NCBI GenBank assembly: GCA_963663495.1
Contig: OY760427.1
Location: 4,340,001 to 4,404,000, forward strand
DNA length: 64,000 bases
Source: G963663495 sp963663495
GTDB lineage: Bacteria; Bacteroidota; Rhodothermia; Rhodothermales; Bin80
Reading direction: 5' to 3'
The position numbers and the translations under genes were made by a program. The first letter of the stretch is position 1. The number at the start of each line of letters is the position of its first letter. Shown one piece after another: positions 45,387 through 54,011 of this stretch. The notes under the pieces are model-generated. The model made no database searches, was not told the origin of the DNA, and saw nothing but the letters and a program-made list of their open reading frames with translations.

Positions 45387-46154
45387 CTACCATCCGCCAC
45401 CGGCGCCGCCGCCGCCGAAACCACCACCGCCGAAACCACCACCGCCAAATCCCCCTCCGAAACCTCCGCCACCAAACCCGCTACCACCGAATCCCCCTCC
45501 GCCCCGGTACCCGCTACTAAGCGTTGAGCCGGCAATAAGGAGCCACGGAAGGGCATCCCCCCGGCGCCCTCTGTTATTGCGTCCTCCCCTACCCAACCTT
45601 GCAAACAGAAAGCCCATCACGATTATGAAGAGAAGCAACCCCAGAACACTGCCTACATCAATATCCTCCCCCGCCAACTCTTCCATCTCAAACTCACCCG
45701 CAGCGACGCGCATCAACGCATCGGTACCCAGCGCGAGCCCCTCGTAATAATGGCCCTCCCTGAAGAGCGGAGTAATGATGTTGCGCACGATGCGCGCTGC
45801 TACCACATCCGGTATCACCCCCTCCAAACCATAACCCGGAGCGATAAATATCTGCCGATCGTCACGAGAGACCAGCACCACTATGCCGTTATCCCGCCCC
45901 CGCTGCCCTACGCCCCACTCCTGCCCGATGGCCGTTGCCCTCCGGGCAATATCGTCACCCTCCAGATCGGGTATCGTTACCACCACGATCTGCGTAGAGG
46001 TGGTGTCGGCATAGTGGCGAAGTCGCATTCCCAGCTGCTGCTCCTCAGCCGCCGTTAACATGTCTGCGCCATCGGTGATAATACGCCCATCTTGCGCGTA
46101 GGTAGGTGCCACCACGAGCAGGCATACCAGAACATGTAAGGTGCGTCCGGCCAC
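45387..46154 (-). CDS. TPM-domain protein with Gly-rich tail (YgcG-like)
   Basis: A 255-residue protein with a signal peptide (~1-20, cleaved near TYAQD). The TPM domain (~25-145) has 'DGADMLTAAEEQQLGMRLRH', 'TSTQIVVVTIPDLEGDDI' and 'QEWGVGQRGRDNGIVVLVSR'. A membrane helix (~165-185) is followed by a low-complexity tail of Gly-Gly-Phe repeats ending at the C-terminus. Such proteins are found next to LemA, as here (no gap), and are linked to envelope functions. The tail is coded by a GC-rich stretch at ~45400-45510. Confidence 0.88.
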   Translation of the reverse strand: MAGRTLHVLVCLLVVAPTYAQDGRIITDGADMLTAAEEQQLGMRLRHYADTTSTQIVVVTIPDLEGDDIARRATAIGQEWGVGQRGRDNGIVVLVSRDDRQIFIAPGYGLEGVIPDVVAARIVRNIITPLFREGHYYEGLALGTDALMRVAAGEFEMEELAGEDIDVGSVLGLLLFIIVMGFLFARLGRGGRNNRGRRGDALPWLLIAGSTLSSGYRGGGGFGGSGFGGGGFGGGFGGGGFGGGGFGGGGAGGGW

Positions 46155-46760
46155 TTAGGAACTGAAATCTACGGTCGGGGCCTCCGATGCACCCTGATCC
46201 GCCTCGAAAAATGCGCGACGTTCATGTCCCAGCAGCCCGGCGATTATCACGGCAGGAAATCTCCGGATACGGGTATTATAACTGCCGACCGCATCGTTGA
46301 AGCGGCTGCGCGCTACATTTATCCGGTTTTCCGTGCCTTCCAACTGGGCCTGCAGATCCCGGAAGGCATCGGTAGCCCGGAGCTGCGGGTAGTTTTCACT
46401 TACCACAAGAAGTCTCCCCAATGCTCCCCCAAGACGGGCCTGTGCTGCTTGAAATTCCTGAAGCCTCGCCGGATCCGACAAGTCATCGGCGTTCAGGGTG
46501 ATACCGGTAGCTTGCGCGCGGGCGCGTGTGACGGACTCCAGCGTTTCCTGTTCAAATTCGCTTGCACCCTGGACGGTTGCGACCAGATTAGGGATCAGGT
46601 CACTGCGGCGCTGATACGCCGTCTGAACATTCCCCCACGCCTGTTCGACCTGTTCCTCCTGTGCTACGAGTCCATTATAGGTACCGACCCCCATGCACCC
46701 GCCAAACAAGGCGAGAATAACGATGACCGCCAATGCTATTGCACCTGTACTTCGAAACAT
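46155..46760 (-). CDS. LemA family protein
   Basis: A 201-residue protein with an N-terminal membrane anchor ('IALAVIVILALFGGCMGVGT') and the LemA helical domain: 'GLVAQEEQVEQAWGNVQTAY', 'QRRSDLIPNLVATVQG', 'YPQLRATDAFRDLQAQLEGT' and 'ENRINVARSRFNDAVGSYNT'. LemA proteins have a coiled-coil periplasmic part, and their role is not settled. Directly upstream of the TPM-domain gene, a common pair. Confidence 0.93.
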   Translation of the reverse strand: MFRSTGAIALAVIVILALFGGCMGVGTYNGLVAQEEQVEQAWGNVQTAYQRRSDLIPNLVATVQGASEFEQETLESVTRARAQATGITLNADDLSDPARLQEFQAAQARLGGALGRLLVVSENYPQLRATDAFRDLQAQLEGTENRINVARSRFNDAVGSYNTRIRRFPAVIIAGLLGHERRAFFEADQGASEAPTVDFSS

Positions 46761-46783
46761 GATTCCCCGTTTTTGCTCCTTAC

Positions 46784-47221
46784 CTACGAAGCCTCCGGTA
46801 CACGGTTTCGGGCTTGGGCATCCAGATAGTCCTGCAATATAACGCCCGCAGCCGCCGTGTCAACGCGACCCTTGGGGATTGACCCACCGATGGCACGCAG
46901 GCGACCGCGCGCTTCCTCTGACGTATAACGTTCGTCCCACTTCACCAGTAGTGTTTCCTTCAAAGTCTTCCGTAGCCTGTTGATATAGGCCTGCACGCGC
47001 TTCGTCGCCTTGCCCTGGCGCCCATCCTCAGTGAGCGGCCATCCGACAACAACAATGCCAAGGCCTGTCTCCCGATCAAAGCGTCGGAGCTGCTCCAGTG
47101 CTTCATCTTGTGAGTAGGCCCCCCAAGGCTGAGCGAAGCTCTGACGAGGATCCGCCAACGCCAATCCAACGCTCTTGGTACCAAAATCTATCGCAGCTAT
47201 GCGAGGCGGGCTATGCAGCAT
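46784..47221 (-). CDS. ruvX: Putative pre-16S rRNA nuclease / Holliday junction resolvase RuvX
   Basis: An RNase H-fold nuclease (YqgF family). Landmarks are 'IAAIDFGTKSVGLALAD' with the first catalytic Asp, 'GIVVVGWPLTEDGRQGKATK', and 'VKWDERYTSEEARGRL', then the last acidic 'GRVDTAAAGVILQDYLD'. The start at 47221 gives the usual length (~145 residues) and overlaps the end of the HU/IHF gene by 11 bp. Codons upstream are open but do not match the family. Confidence 0.88.
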   Translation of the reverse strand: MLHSPPRIAAIDFGTKSVGLALADPRQSFAQPWGAYSQDEALEQLRRFDRETGLGIVVVGWPLTEDGRQGKATKRVQAYINRLRKTLKETLLVKWDERYTSEEARGRLRAIGGSIPKGRVDTAAAGVILQDYLDAQARNRVPEAS

Positions 47222-47558
47222 CTCCGCTGCCATCGCTATCTTCAAGCAGTGGCTGCTGCAACCGGTCACGAATACGTTTGCCGGGCCGGAAATGGGTCTT
47301 TCTCCTGCCCGGTATATAGACTATTTCGTTGGTCTTGGGGTTGCGAGCGTTCGGCTTGGGACGAGTACGCTTCACCTCAAAAACGCCAAACCCGCGGAGT
47401 TCAATCCTGACCTCCGGATCCGCATCAATGAGCATGTCGCCCATTACCTCAATCACCTCGTTCACCCACCGATGAGCCTCGCCAATGCGTGCTCCGGTGC
47501 GCGCAGCGACCTGCGCAGCAATATCCTTCTTGACCCTCGTGGGAACCGTCTGACTCAT
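47211..47558 (-). CDS. HU/IHF-family DNA-binding protein
   Basis: A 115-residue nucleoid protein. The DNA-arm region is 'FEVKRTRPKPNARNPKTNEI' with the arm proline, followed by 'VYIPGRRKTHFRPGKRIRDR'. The helical N-terminal half is 'KKDIAAQVAARTGARIGEAH'. It resembles IHF-like subunits more than classic HU in its RRKTHFRPGK end. The last ~18 residues are an acidic tail ('LLEDSDGSGDAA'). It is transcribed with rel upstream (44-bp gap) and ruvX downstream. Confidence 0.9.
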   Translation of the reverse strand: MSQTVPTRVKKDIAAQVAARTGARIGEAHRWVNEVIEVMGDMLIDADPEVRIELRGFGVFEVKRTRPKPNARNPKTNEIVYIPGRRKTHFRPGKRIRDRLQQPLLEDSDGSGDAA

Positions 47559-47602
47559 GGCAATACTATTACAAGAGGCTAAGTGAAAGATCCGCAGTCG
47601 AG

Positions 47603-49828
47603 CTATTCCTCAAACCTGTACACTCCATGCATGTGATCCAACTTACGAAGTCGATCCATCAGCCGCCGCAAGTGTGCCAAGTCGCTAACATAAAGTATAA
47701 TGGTGCCCTCAAATATACCATCCTTAGTATCAACCGTTATTGACCGAATATTGGTTTTAAGGTTTCGTGAAATTACCGTGGTAAGCTCGTAAAGAATTCC
47801 TACTCTGTCCTCGCCTACGACGCGAAGGCCCGCCACGAACTGCACATTCTTCTGCCGACTCCAGTCACATGCCTGTATGCGATCCGCATGGTTCACCAAC
47901 AGGTGGGATGCATTGCGGCATCCTGTACGATGGATCTTGATTACACCCGTTCGACTTGCATACCCGAACACGCTATCTCCCGGGATGGGATTGCAACAGG
48001 CTGCAAACTTGATGGCCAGCCCAGCCACATGTTCGCCGTTGATCAGCAGGGTCTCCTGGCCCGAGTTCCGCGCCTGCTCCGTAAACTCCTCAAATTCCGT
48101 AGTTCGGGACTCTTTCTCCGTTTCGTCCTGCGTTTCGCCGGTCCGTATCAGGTGCACCAAGTCATTCACATCAAAGAGCCCCGAAGCAATTTCAAAGAAC
48201 ATCTGCTTCGGGCTCTGATACTTGAAGCGGCTCGCGCAGCGGGCGAGATCTGACTCGCTGATGCGGATTCGGGCTTTCTTGGCCTTCCGCTCCCACAATT
48301 TGCGCCCGTAGTTCACCGTCTCCCGCCTTTCCTCGTTGACCCAATGACGGATTCGGCTCCGTGCCTTATGGGTTACGACAAACTTTATCCAGTCTGGATT
48401 CGGTTTCTGCTTCCGAGAGGTGATTATTTCAACTTGGTCGCCGCTCCTCAGACGATGCGACAGCGGCACCATCTTGCCATTGACCTTGGCACCGATGCAC
48501 TGCATCCCGATATCCGTATGGATTTGAAACGCAAAATCCACGGGTGTGGCATCCGTAGGGAGGGTCTTGAGATCGCCACGGGGCGTGAAAACATAGATTT
48601 CATCCGTGTACAGGTTCAGGCTGAAATCCTTCACGAACTCTGTCGCCTGGTCGGCACCAGGATTGTCCATAAGGTCACGGACCCATGAAAGGAACCGATC
48701 CATCGCCTCTTCACTCTTGGATACGTTCTCCTTGTATTTCCAGTGTGCGGCCACTCCGCGCTCCGCGATTTCATGCATCTCCCGCGTACGTATCTGTACC
48801 TCAATACGCCGTCCTTCAGGGTCCAGCACCGTGGTGTGCAGGCTCTGGTACCCGTTTGACTTGGGTACGGAGATAAAATCCCTGAATCGCTCCGGCAATG
48901 GCCGATACAGATCTGTAATAATGGAGTATACCCTCCAGCAGTCCTCCTTCCCCTGCCGACCTCCGGTCTTCAAAACCACCCGGATAGCAAACAGGTCGTA
49001 GATCTCCTCAAACGGCTTGTTCTGTGTCTTCATTTTGCGGTAGATCGAATATACATTCTTCGGTCTACCGTAGACATTAACATCCAATCCGCTGGACTGC
49101 AGTTGATCTTTGATCGGTTGGATAAAGCTGGCAATGTATGCAGACCGTTCACGCTTGGAGGCATTCAACTTGCCCACAATCTTATAGAAGGCATCCGTTT
49201 CCAATACGCGCAGCGACAGATCCTCCAGTTCGTTCTTGATGGCCTGCAGACCAAAGCGGTGTGCCAGCGGAGCAAACAACGTTACCGTCTCCTGCGCCAC
49301 CTTGAGTTGTTTGGGCCACTGCACAGAATCAATGGTCCGCATATTGTGTAGCCGATCCGCAAACTTGACCAGTATCACACGTACGTCCTGCGCCATGGAC
49401 AGCATGAGCTTGCGAACATTCTCCGCCTCTCCTACGGCGCGTGTAGCGAAGACCCCGCGTATCTTGGTCAGGCCATCAATCAGCATTGCCATCGTCTCGC
49501 CGAACTCGCCCCTGATCAGGTCCAACGTCAGTTCCGTGTCCTCAACCACATCATGCAATAGGGCGGCAGCCACGCTCGTATCGTCGCACCGGATATCCTG
49601 CGCCACAATCATGGCAACGGCCAGTGGGTGGATGATATACGGCTCGCCTGTTTGCCGGCGATCGTTGCGGTGCGCCCAATAGCTCAGGCGAAATGCACGG
49701 CGCACCATCTCTTCGTCCACGCTGGAAAGGTGGATCTTGCACGTATCCACCAGTTCCTGGATGGCTAGTTGGAAGGGGGCAGAGACATGCCCCTTAGCTC
49801 CCCTAATGACGGCCGAGACCTGCAGCAT
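47603..49828 (-). CDS. rel: Bifunctional (p)ppGpp synthetase/hydrolase
   Basis: A 741-residue RelA/SpoT-family protein that makes and degrades the stringent-response alarmone. The N-terminal hydrolase domain has 'YIIHPLAVAMIVA' and 'AAALLHDVVEDTELT' (HD motif). The synthetase domain has 'YGRPKNVYSIYRKMK', 'SVPKSNGYQSLHTTVL' and 'RTREMHEIAERGVAAHWKYK'. The TGS domain is ~400-465 ('YVFTPRGDLKTLPTDATPVD') and an ACT domain closes the protein ('TVDTKDGIFEGTIILYVSD'). The intact HD motif suggests hydrolase activity is kept. The gene is first of the rel-HU/IHF-ruvX-lemA group, just downstream of rplQ. Confidence 0.95.
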   Translation of the reverse strand: MLQVSAVIRGAKGHVSAPFQLAIQELVDTCKIHLSSVDEEMVRRAFRLSYWAHRNDRRQTGEPYIIHPLAVAMIVAQDIRCDDTSVAAALLHDVVEDTELTLDLIRGEFGETMAMLIDGLTKIRGVFATRAVGEAENVRKLMLSMAQDVRVILVKFADRLHNMRTIDSVQWPKQLKVAQETVTLFAPLAHRFGLQAIKNELEDLSLRVLETDAFYKIVGKLNASKRERSAYIASFIQPIKDQLQSSGLDVNVYGRPKNVYSIYRKMKTQNKPFEEIYDLFAIRVVLKTGGRQGKEDCWRVYSIITDLYRPLPERFRDFISVPKSNGYQSLHTTVLDPEGRRIEVQIRTREMHEIAERGVAAHWKYKENVSKSEEAMDRFLSWVRDLMDNPGADQATEFVKDFSLNLYTDEIYVFTPRGDLKTLPTDATPVDFAFQIHTDIGMQCIGAKVNGKMVPLSHRLRSGDQVEIITSRKQKPNPDWIKFVVTHKARSRIRHWVNEERRETVNYGRKLWERKAKKARIRISESDLARCASRFKYQSPKQMFFEIASGLFDVNDLVHLIRTGETQDETEKESRTTEFEEFTEQARNSGQETLLINGEHVAGLAIKFAACCNPIPGDSVFGYASRTGVIKIHRTGCRNASHLLVNHADRIQACDWSRQKNVQFVAGLRVVGEDRVGILYELTTVISRNLKTNIRSITVDTKDGIFEGTIILYVSDLAHLRRLMDRLRKLDHMHGVYRFEE

Positions 49829-49859
49829 GGCTCCAATGGGCTACTGCCGCAACTACAAG

Positions 49860-49880
49860 AGGAAACCCGCGCGGTTTCCT
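49860..49880 (-). terminator. Hairpin between rplQ and rel
   Basis: AGGAAACC (49860-49867) and GGTTTCCT (49873-49880) form a perfect 8-bp stem with a CGCGC loop. It lies 10 bp after the rplQ stop. No T-run follows, so it may be a weak or Rho-assisted terminator separating the ribosomal operon from rel. Confidence 0.55.
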
Positions 49881-49889
49881 GTGTTGCTG

Positions 49890-50345
49890 CTACTCTTCAG
49901 TCGCGGCCTCCGCTGACCGCCGACGCCTGCGCCGACGGCGGCCCCTGCGCGTGCGCCGACGTGCTCCATACCTCTCAACTTGTGACTCGTTGAAGTCCAC
50001 CAGCTCCAGCACCGCCATCTCCGCCCCGTCACCGCTGCGCGGACCCAGCCGGACTATACGGGTGTAACCGCCGGCCCTCTCCCCAACGGCCTCCGCAACC
50101 TCCGTAAAAAGCTCCGTCGTGGCATACTTGTCCCGGAGCCTGCTAAAGACCGTACGACGATTATGGGTGGTATCTGTGCGTGCACGTGTGATCAGCGGCT
50201 CCACAAACACCCGCGCCGCCCTCGCCTTGGCCAGCGTCGTGCTGATTCGCTTGTGCAGAATAAGTGCTGCAGCCAGTGCTGCCAAGGTAGCACTCCTATG
50301 GGAGTGCGTTCTGCCAAGCTTGTGTCGTTTCTTTGCGTGCCGCAT
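49890..50345 (-). CDS. rplQ: 50S ribosomal protein L17
   Basis: A 151-residue protein starting 'MRHAKKRHKLGRTHSHRSAT', the L17 hallmark, with 'RRTVFSRLRDKYATTELF' and 'GGYTRIVRLGPRSGDGAEMA'. L17 binds near the polypeptide exit. The C-terminal ~30 residues form an arginine-rich tail with an eight-Arg run, longer than in most bacteria. It is the last gene of the alpha operon, 26 bp after rpoA. Confidence 0.96.
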   Translation of the reverse strand: MRHAKKRHKLGRTHSHRSATLAALAAALILHKRISTTLAKARAARVFVEPLITRARTDTTHNRRTVFSRLRDKYATTELFTEVAEAVGERAGGYTRIVRLGPRSGDGAEMAVLELVDFNESQVERYGARRRTRRGRRRRRRRRSAEAATEE

Positions 50346-50371
50346 GACCTGTCGGGCTAGTCTTGCATGTG

Positions 50372-51343
50372 CTAGTCGTCCGTGTACTGTGAGACATCCA
50401 TGCCAAAGTTGAGCCCGCGGTCTTCCAGCACTACAACCAACTCCCGCAGCGACTTTCGTCCGAAGTTGCGAAACTTGAGCATTTCCTGCTCGTCGCGCCG
50501 GACCAGATCCCCCAACGTTCGAATATTAGCCGCTTTTAGACAGTTCTGTGCACGAACAGAAAGTTTGAGGTCTCCCACGGACTCGGCAAGCATTTCTCGC
50601 ATTTCGAGCAGCTTGCTATCCTCATCTCCCGTCAGTAGTTCGTCCGCGGATGTGTCAATTGCCACAAAGAAATTAATGTGGTCCCGCAGGATTAATGCTG
50701 CCTTTGTCAAGGCCTGGTCCGGCTTTACGGACCCGTCCGTCATAATTTCTACTTCCAGACGTTCATAGTTTATCTTCTGCCCAACGCGCGTGGGCTTAAC
50801 GGTGTAGCGCACATTCTTTATCGGCGTATACACCGCGTCAATGGCAATGACGCCTATAGGATCATCTTCGCGTTTGTTGTCTTCCGCTGGCACATAACCA
50901 CGCCCCGATTCTATGCGCAACTCCACCGAGACATTGGCATCTGCCCCCAGTGTCGCAATATGATGCTTCGGGTTCAGTACCGTGTACTCGGGTGTTGCGT
51001 TGTTCAGATCACGGCCTGTCCATTTGCCCGGACCTTTCAACCGCAGATGAATCGTTCCCCCTGCGCCATCACGCGCACGAAAGCGGACTCCCTTCAGGTT
51101 TAGGATAATATCTGCAATATCCTCCGTCACCCCGGTGATAGTTGAGAATTCGTGCTGCACCCCATCAATGCGCAAAGCCGTGACAACCACGCCTTCAAGC
51201 GAGGAAAGCAGAACGCGGCGAAGCGCGTTACCCAGGGTAACGCCGAATCCGCGCTCAAGCGGCTGTATTACGAAGCTGCCCACAGACCGTGTGGCGCGCG
51301 TAACCTCAACGCCCGCAGGCATCTGTATTCCGTATTCACTCAT
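50372..51343 (-). CDS. rpoA: DNA-directed RNA polymerase subunit alpha
   Basis: A 323-residue core subunit from the ATG at 51343 (MSEYGIQMPAG). N-terminal dimerisation domain: 'FVIQPLERGFGVTLGNALRR' and 'VLLSSLEGVVVTALRIDGVQ'. C-terminal domain for promoter UP elements and activators: 'LKLSVRAQNCLKAANIRTLG' and 'FGRKSLRELVVVLEDRGLNF'. Upstream codons in frame do not match the family. It lies between rpsD and rplQ, the usual alpha-operon order. Confidence 0.97.
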   Translation of the reverse strand: MSEYGIQMPAGVEVTRATRSVGSFVIQPLERGFGVTLGNALRRVLLSSLEGVVVTALRIDGVQHEFSTITGVTEDIADIILNLKGVRFRARDGAGGTIHLRLKGPGKWTGRDLNNATPEYTVLNPKHHIATLGADANVSVELRIESGRGYVPAEDNKREDDPIGVIAIDAVYTPIKNVRYTVKPTRVGQKINYERLEVEIMTDGSVKPDQALTKAALILRDHINFFVAIDTSADELLTGDEDSKLLEMREMLAESVGDLKLSVRAQNCLKAANIRTLGDLVRRDEQEMLKFRNFGRKSLRELVVVLEDRGLNFGMDVSQYTDD

Positions 51344-51365
51344 TTCTAACAAGTGGGAATCCACC

Positions 51366-51968
51366 CTATTTGGAGTATAACTCGACGATGAGCTGTTCTT
51401 TGATATTTTCGGGGATATCCGGTCGCTTGGGATAGTCCACAAACGAGCCTTTCAGTCGCCGGCGATCCACCTCTAGCCAAGGGAAGCTGCGCCGGTGCAA
51501 CCGTACATTCTCATGAAAGACGACCAACTGGCGGCTGCGTGGTCGTACTGCAACGGCATCGCCCGGACGAAGCCGGAATGACGGGACATTCACCCGACGA
51601 TCGTTTACCACGATGTGGCCGTGGCAGACGAACTGCCGGGCTTGGCGCCGTGTAGCGGCAAACCCCAGTCGGTACACAGTATTGTCCAGTCTCGCTTCCA
51701 GAAACTGAAGCAAATTCTGACCGGTGACCCCTTTCTTGCGAGCGGCTTTCTTAAACAGGTTTCTGAACTGCCGCTCCAGCATCCCGTACGTATGCTTCGC
51801 CTTCTGCTTCTCCTTCAATTGTACAGCATACTCGCTTTCGCGCCTCCGGCGCATACGCCCGTGCTGTCCTGGCGGATGCGGCTTCCGTTCCAGCGCTTTA
51901 CTGGTACCAAAGATAGGCTCCTTGAACCGTCGCGCTATTTTCTGTTTCGGGCCTCTGTATCGGGCCAT
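51366..51968 (-). CDS. rpsD: 30S ribosomal protein S4
   Basis: A 200-residue 16S rRNA-binding assembly protein. 'MARYRGPKQKIARRFKEPIF' and 'LEARLDNTVYRLGFAATRRQ', with the S4 RNA-binding core 'ARQFVCHGHIVVNDRRVNVP', are typical. The N-terminus lacks the zinc-binding cysteines, i.e. it is the C-minus form. In some bacteria S4 represses its own operon. 22 bp upstream of rpoA. Confidence 0.97.
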   Translation of the reverse strand: MARYRGPKQKIARRFKEPIFGTSKALERKPHPPGQHGRMRRRRESEYAVQLKEKQKAKHTYGMLERQFRNLFKKAARKKGVTGQNLLQFLEARLDNTVYRLGFAATRRQARQFVCHGHIVVNDRRVNVPSFRLRPGDAVAVRPRSRQLVVFHENVRLHRRSFPWLEVDRRRLKGSFVDYPKRPDIPENIKEQLIVELYSK

Positions 51969-51986
51969 ACCCTTTACGCTGTTTCC

Positions 51987-52391
51987 TTAGACTCGCCGCC
52001 TTTTTGGAGGTCGACATCCATTATGAGGGATCGGGGTGATATCTCGTATTGAGGCAATCTCCAGACCTGCAGTGGACAGGCCGCGGATCGCCGATTCACG
52101 TCCCGAGCCCGGGCCCTTGATATACACTTCGACCCGGCGCAACCCCAAGTCATGCGCCTCTTTGGCGGCCGTCGTGGATGCTACCAGAGCGGCATACGGA
52201 GTACTCTTGCGACTGCCTTTGAATCCTTCCTTACCGGAGCTTGACCATGATATACAATTGCCGTACTGATCCGTCACCGTCACGATAACATTGTTGAATG
52301 TAGAGCGGATAAAGACCATGCCGTGGGCTTCAACCACAACACTCTTCTTCCTGCCTCGAGCTGCTCTCCGCTTAACCTGCCGTTTTGCCAT
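51987..52391 (-). CDS. rpsK: 30S ribosomal protein S11
   Basis: A 134-residue platform protein. 'AHGMVFIRSTFNNVIVTVTD', 'ISWSSSGKEGFKGSRKSTPY' and the C-terminal 'ITPIPHNGCRPPKRRRV' are diagnostic. Lies between rpsM (3-bp gap) and rpsD. Confidence 0.97.
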   Translation of the reverse strand: MAKRQVKRRAARGRKKSVVVEAHGMVFIRSTFNNVIVTVTDQYGNCISWSSSGKEGFKGSRKSTPYAALVASTTAAKEAHDLGLRRVEVYIKGPGSGRESAIRGLSTAGLEIASIRDITPIPHNGCRPPKRRRV

Positions 52392-52394
52392 ATT

Positions 52395-52775
52395 CTATTT
52401 GCGCGGTGCCTTCTTCTTGCCTGCGACCGTCTTCTTTCTGCCTTTACGGGTTCGCGCGTTCGTCTGCGTGCGTTGCCCCCTTACCGGTAAACCCCGACGA
52501 TGGCGCAATCCCCGATAGGAACCGATATCCATCAGGCGCTTGATGTTCATCTGCACATCGCTGCGCAGAGACCCTTCCACCAGGTAGTGGTCCTCAACCA
52601 GACGCCGCACCTTCTTCGTCTGATCCTCGGTCCAATCCTCCGGACGCTTGTCGGGATCCAATCCCACACGATCCAGGATCTCCACGGCGCGGCTCCGCCC
52701 AATGCCGAAGATGGCGGTCAGAGCGACCTCCCCTCGCTTGGTTGGTGATACATCTATTCCGGCAATCCTAGGCAT
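52395..52775 (-). CDS. rpsM: 30S ribosomal protein S13
   Basis: A 126-residue head protein that contacts tRNA and the large subunit. 'MPRIAGIDVSPTKRGEVALT', 'IFGIGRSRAVEIL' and 'LMDIGSYRGLRHRRGLPVRG' identify it. The C-terminal tail is lysine-rich ('RTRKGRKKTVAGKKKAPRK'). Confidence 0.97.
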   Translation of the reverse strand: MPRIAGIDVSPTKRGEVALTAIFGIGRSRAVEILDRVGLDPDKRPEDWTEDQTKKVRRLVEDHYLVEGSLRSDVQMNIKRLMDIGSYRGLRHRRGLPVRGQRTQTNARTRKGRKKTVAGKKKAPRK

Positions 52776-52793
52776 TATTCTCGTTGGGCATTA

Positions 52794-52910
52794 TTATCCC
52801 TGTCGCTGCTTGTGTCTGGGGTTCTTTTTGTTGATAACGTAGAGGCGGCCTTTACGGCGCACAATCTTGTCATCCGCGCTTCGCTTCTTGATGCTGGCCT
52901 TGACTTTCAT
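52794..52910 (-). CDS. rpmJ: 50S ribosomal protein L36
   Basis: A 38-residue protein: MKVKASIKKRSADDKIVRRK, then GRLYVINKKNPRHKQRQG. It has the L36 layout with 'RRKGRLYVINKKNPRHKQRQG' near the end. All four zinc-binding positions lack Cys/His pairs (no cysteine at all), so this is the zinc-free (C-minus) type. 18 bp upstream of rpsM; the infA stop is 71 bp further upstream. Confidence 0.95.
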   Translation of the reverse strand: MKVKASIKKRSADDKIVRRKGRLYVINKKNPRHKQRQG

Positions 52911-52981
52911 ATCACGTTCCGGTCTCGGGCAAACAATTGCACAGTTGGTGTTCTACTCCACACGTTACCGAAAGTTCACGC

Positions 52982-53200
52982 TTACTTGTACCGATACACT
53001 ATTCTTCCCTTGGTCAGGTCGAAAGGAGAGATCTCCACTTTCACCCTGTCGCCAGGCAGAATCTTGATGTAATACATGCGCATTTTTCCAGACAGGAGCC
53101 CGAGAATATTGTGTCCGTTTTCCAGTCGGACGCGGAACTGGGCATTGGGAAGCGCTTCAATCACTTCGCCATCCTGCTCTATCGGTTTTTGCTTAGCCAT
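52982..53200 (-). CDS. infA: Translation initiation factor IF-1
   Basis: A 72-residue OB-fold protein that occupies the ribosomal A site during initiation. 'EVIEALPNAQFRVRLENGHN', 'ILGLLSGKMRMYYIKILPGD' and 'RVKVEISPFDLTKGRIVYRYK' cover nearly the whole family profile. Overlaps the map stop by 8 bp. Confidence 0.97.
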   Translation of the reverse strand: MAKQKPIEQDGEVIEALPNAQFRVRLENGHNILGLLSGKMRMYYIKILPGDRVKVEISPFDLTKGRIVYRYK

Positions 53201-54008
53201 ATACGGGTTCTAGTTGGGAATAGGGTACTGCAACGTTGCTTTCAATGTCGCGGAACGAAGTAAGCACTTCCGGGCCATCGGGCCCAACCGCCACCATATG
53301 TTCATAATGCGCGGACGGAGAACCGTCCGCCGTACGCACCGTCCATCCATCAGGATCTGTCAGGACCCGGTACGTGCCGCTGTTTATCATGGGCTCCAGG
53401 CAAAACACCATGCCCGGCTTGAATTTCATGCCTGTATGACGGCGGCCGACGTTCGGCACCTGCGGATCCTCGTGCAATGCACGGCCAATACCGTGGCCTA
53501 CCAACTCCCGCACAACCCCATAACCGTTCCGCTCACAGTGCGCCTGAATTGAATACCCCACATCGCCTATTCTCCGACCAGGCCGTACGGCGTCCACGCC
53601 CAGTTGCAATGCCTGGTACGTCACGCGGCACAGTCGCGCGTCCTCCTCGGATATGTCACCGGCCGCAAACGTGAAGGCGCTGTCTCCGAAGAATCCTTTA
53701 TAGGCGACACCGCAATCCACCGATACCAAATCACCGCTTTGGAGAACATAGGATCCGGGCATGCCATGTACCACTACATCGTTGACCGACACACATAGCG
53801 TCCCCGGAAACGGCGGCAGTGTTCCCACGCGGTATCCCTTAAACGCGGGGGCACCGCCATAGGTGCGCACAACACGCTCGGCTTCCCGGTCCAATTCCGC
53901 GGTTGTGATTCCCGGTTCAATCAGGAGCCCAATCTCCGCCAGGGTATGGCTGACAATGTTCGCGCAGGATCGGAGTACGCTAAGATCCTTGTCCGACTTC
54001 AAGCCCAT
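53193..54008 (-). CDS. map: Methionine aminopeptidase, type I
   Basis: Removes N-terminal Met from new proteins. The 271-residue protein has the metal-ligand set of type I MAPs: His in 'VVHGMPGSYVL', Asp pair in 'LVSVDCGVAYKGFFGDSAFT', His in 'VGHGIGRALHEDPQVPN', Glu in 'FCLEPMINSG', and the final Glu-containing 'PSAHYEHMVAVGPDGPEVLT'. It follows secY by 3 bp; no adk gene lies between them, as in Bacteroidota. Confidence 0.96.
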   Translation of the reverse strand: MGLKSDKDLSVLRSCANIVSHTLAEIGLLIEPGITTAELDREAERVVRTYGGAPAFKGYRVGTLPPFPGTLCVSVNDVVVHGMPGSYVLQSGDLVSVDCGVAYKGFFGDSAFTFAAGDISEEDARLCRVTYQALQLGVDAVRPGRRIGDVGYSIQAHCERNGYGVVRELVGHGIGRALHEDPQVPNVGRRHTGMKFKPGMVFCLEPMINSGTYRVLTDPDGWTVRTADGSPSAHYEHMVAVGPDGPEVLTSFRDIESNVAVPYSQLEPVYG

Positions 54009-54011
54009 ATG

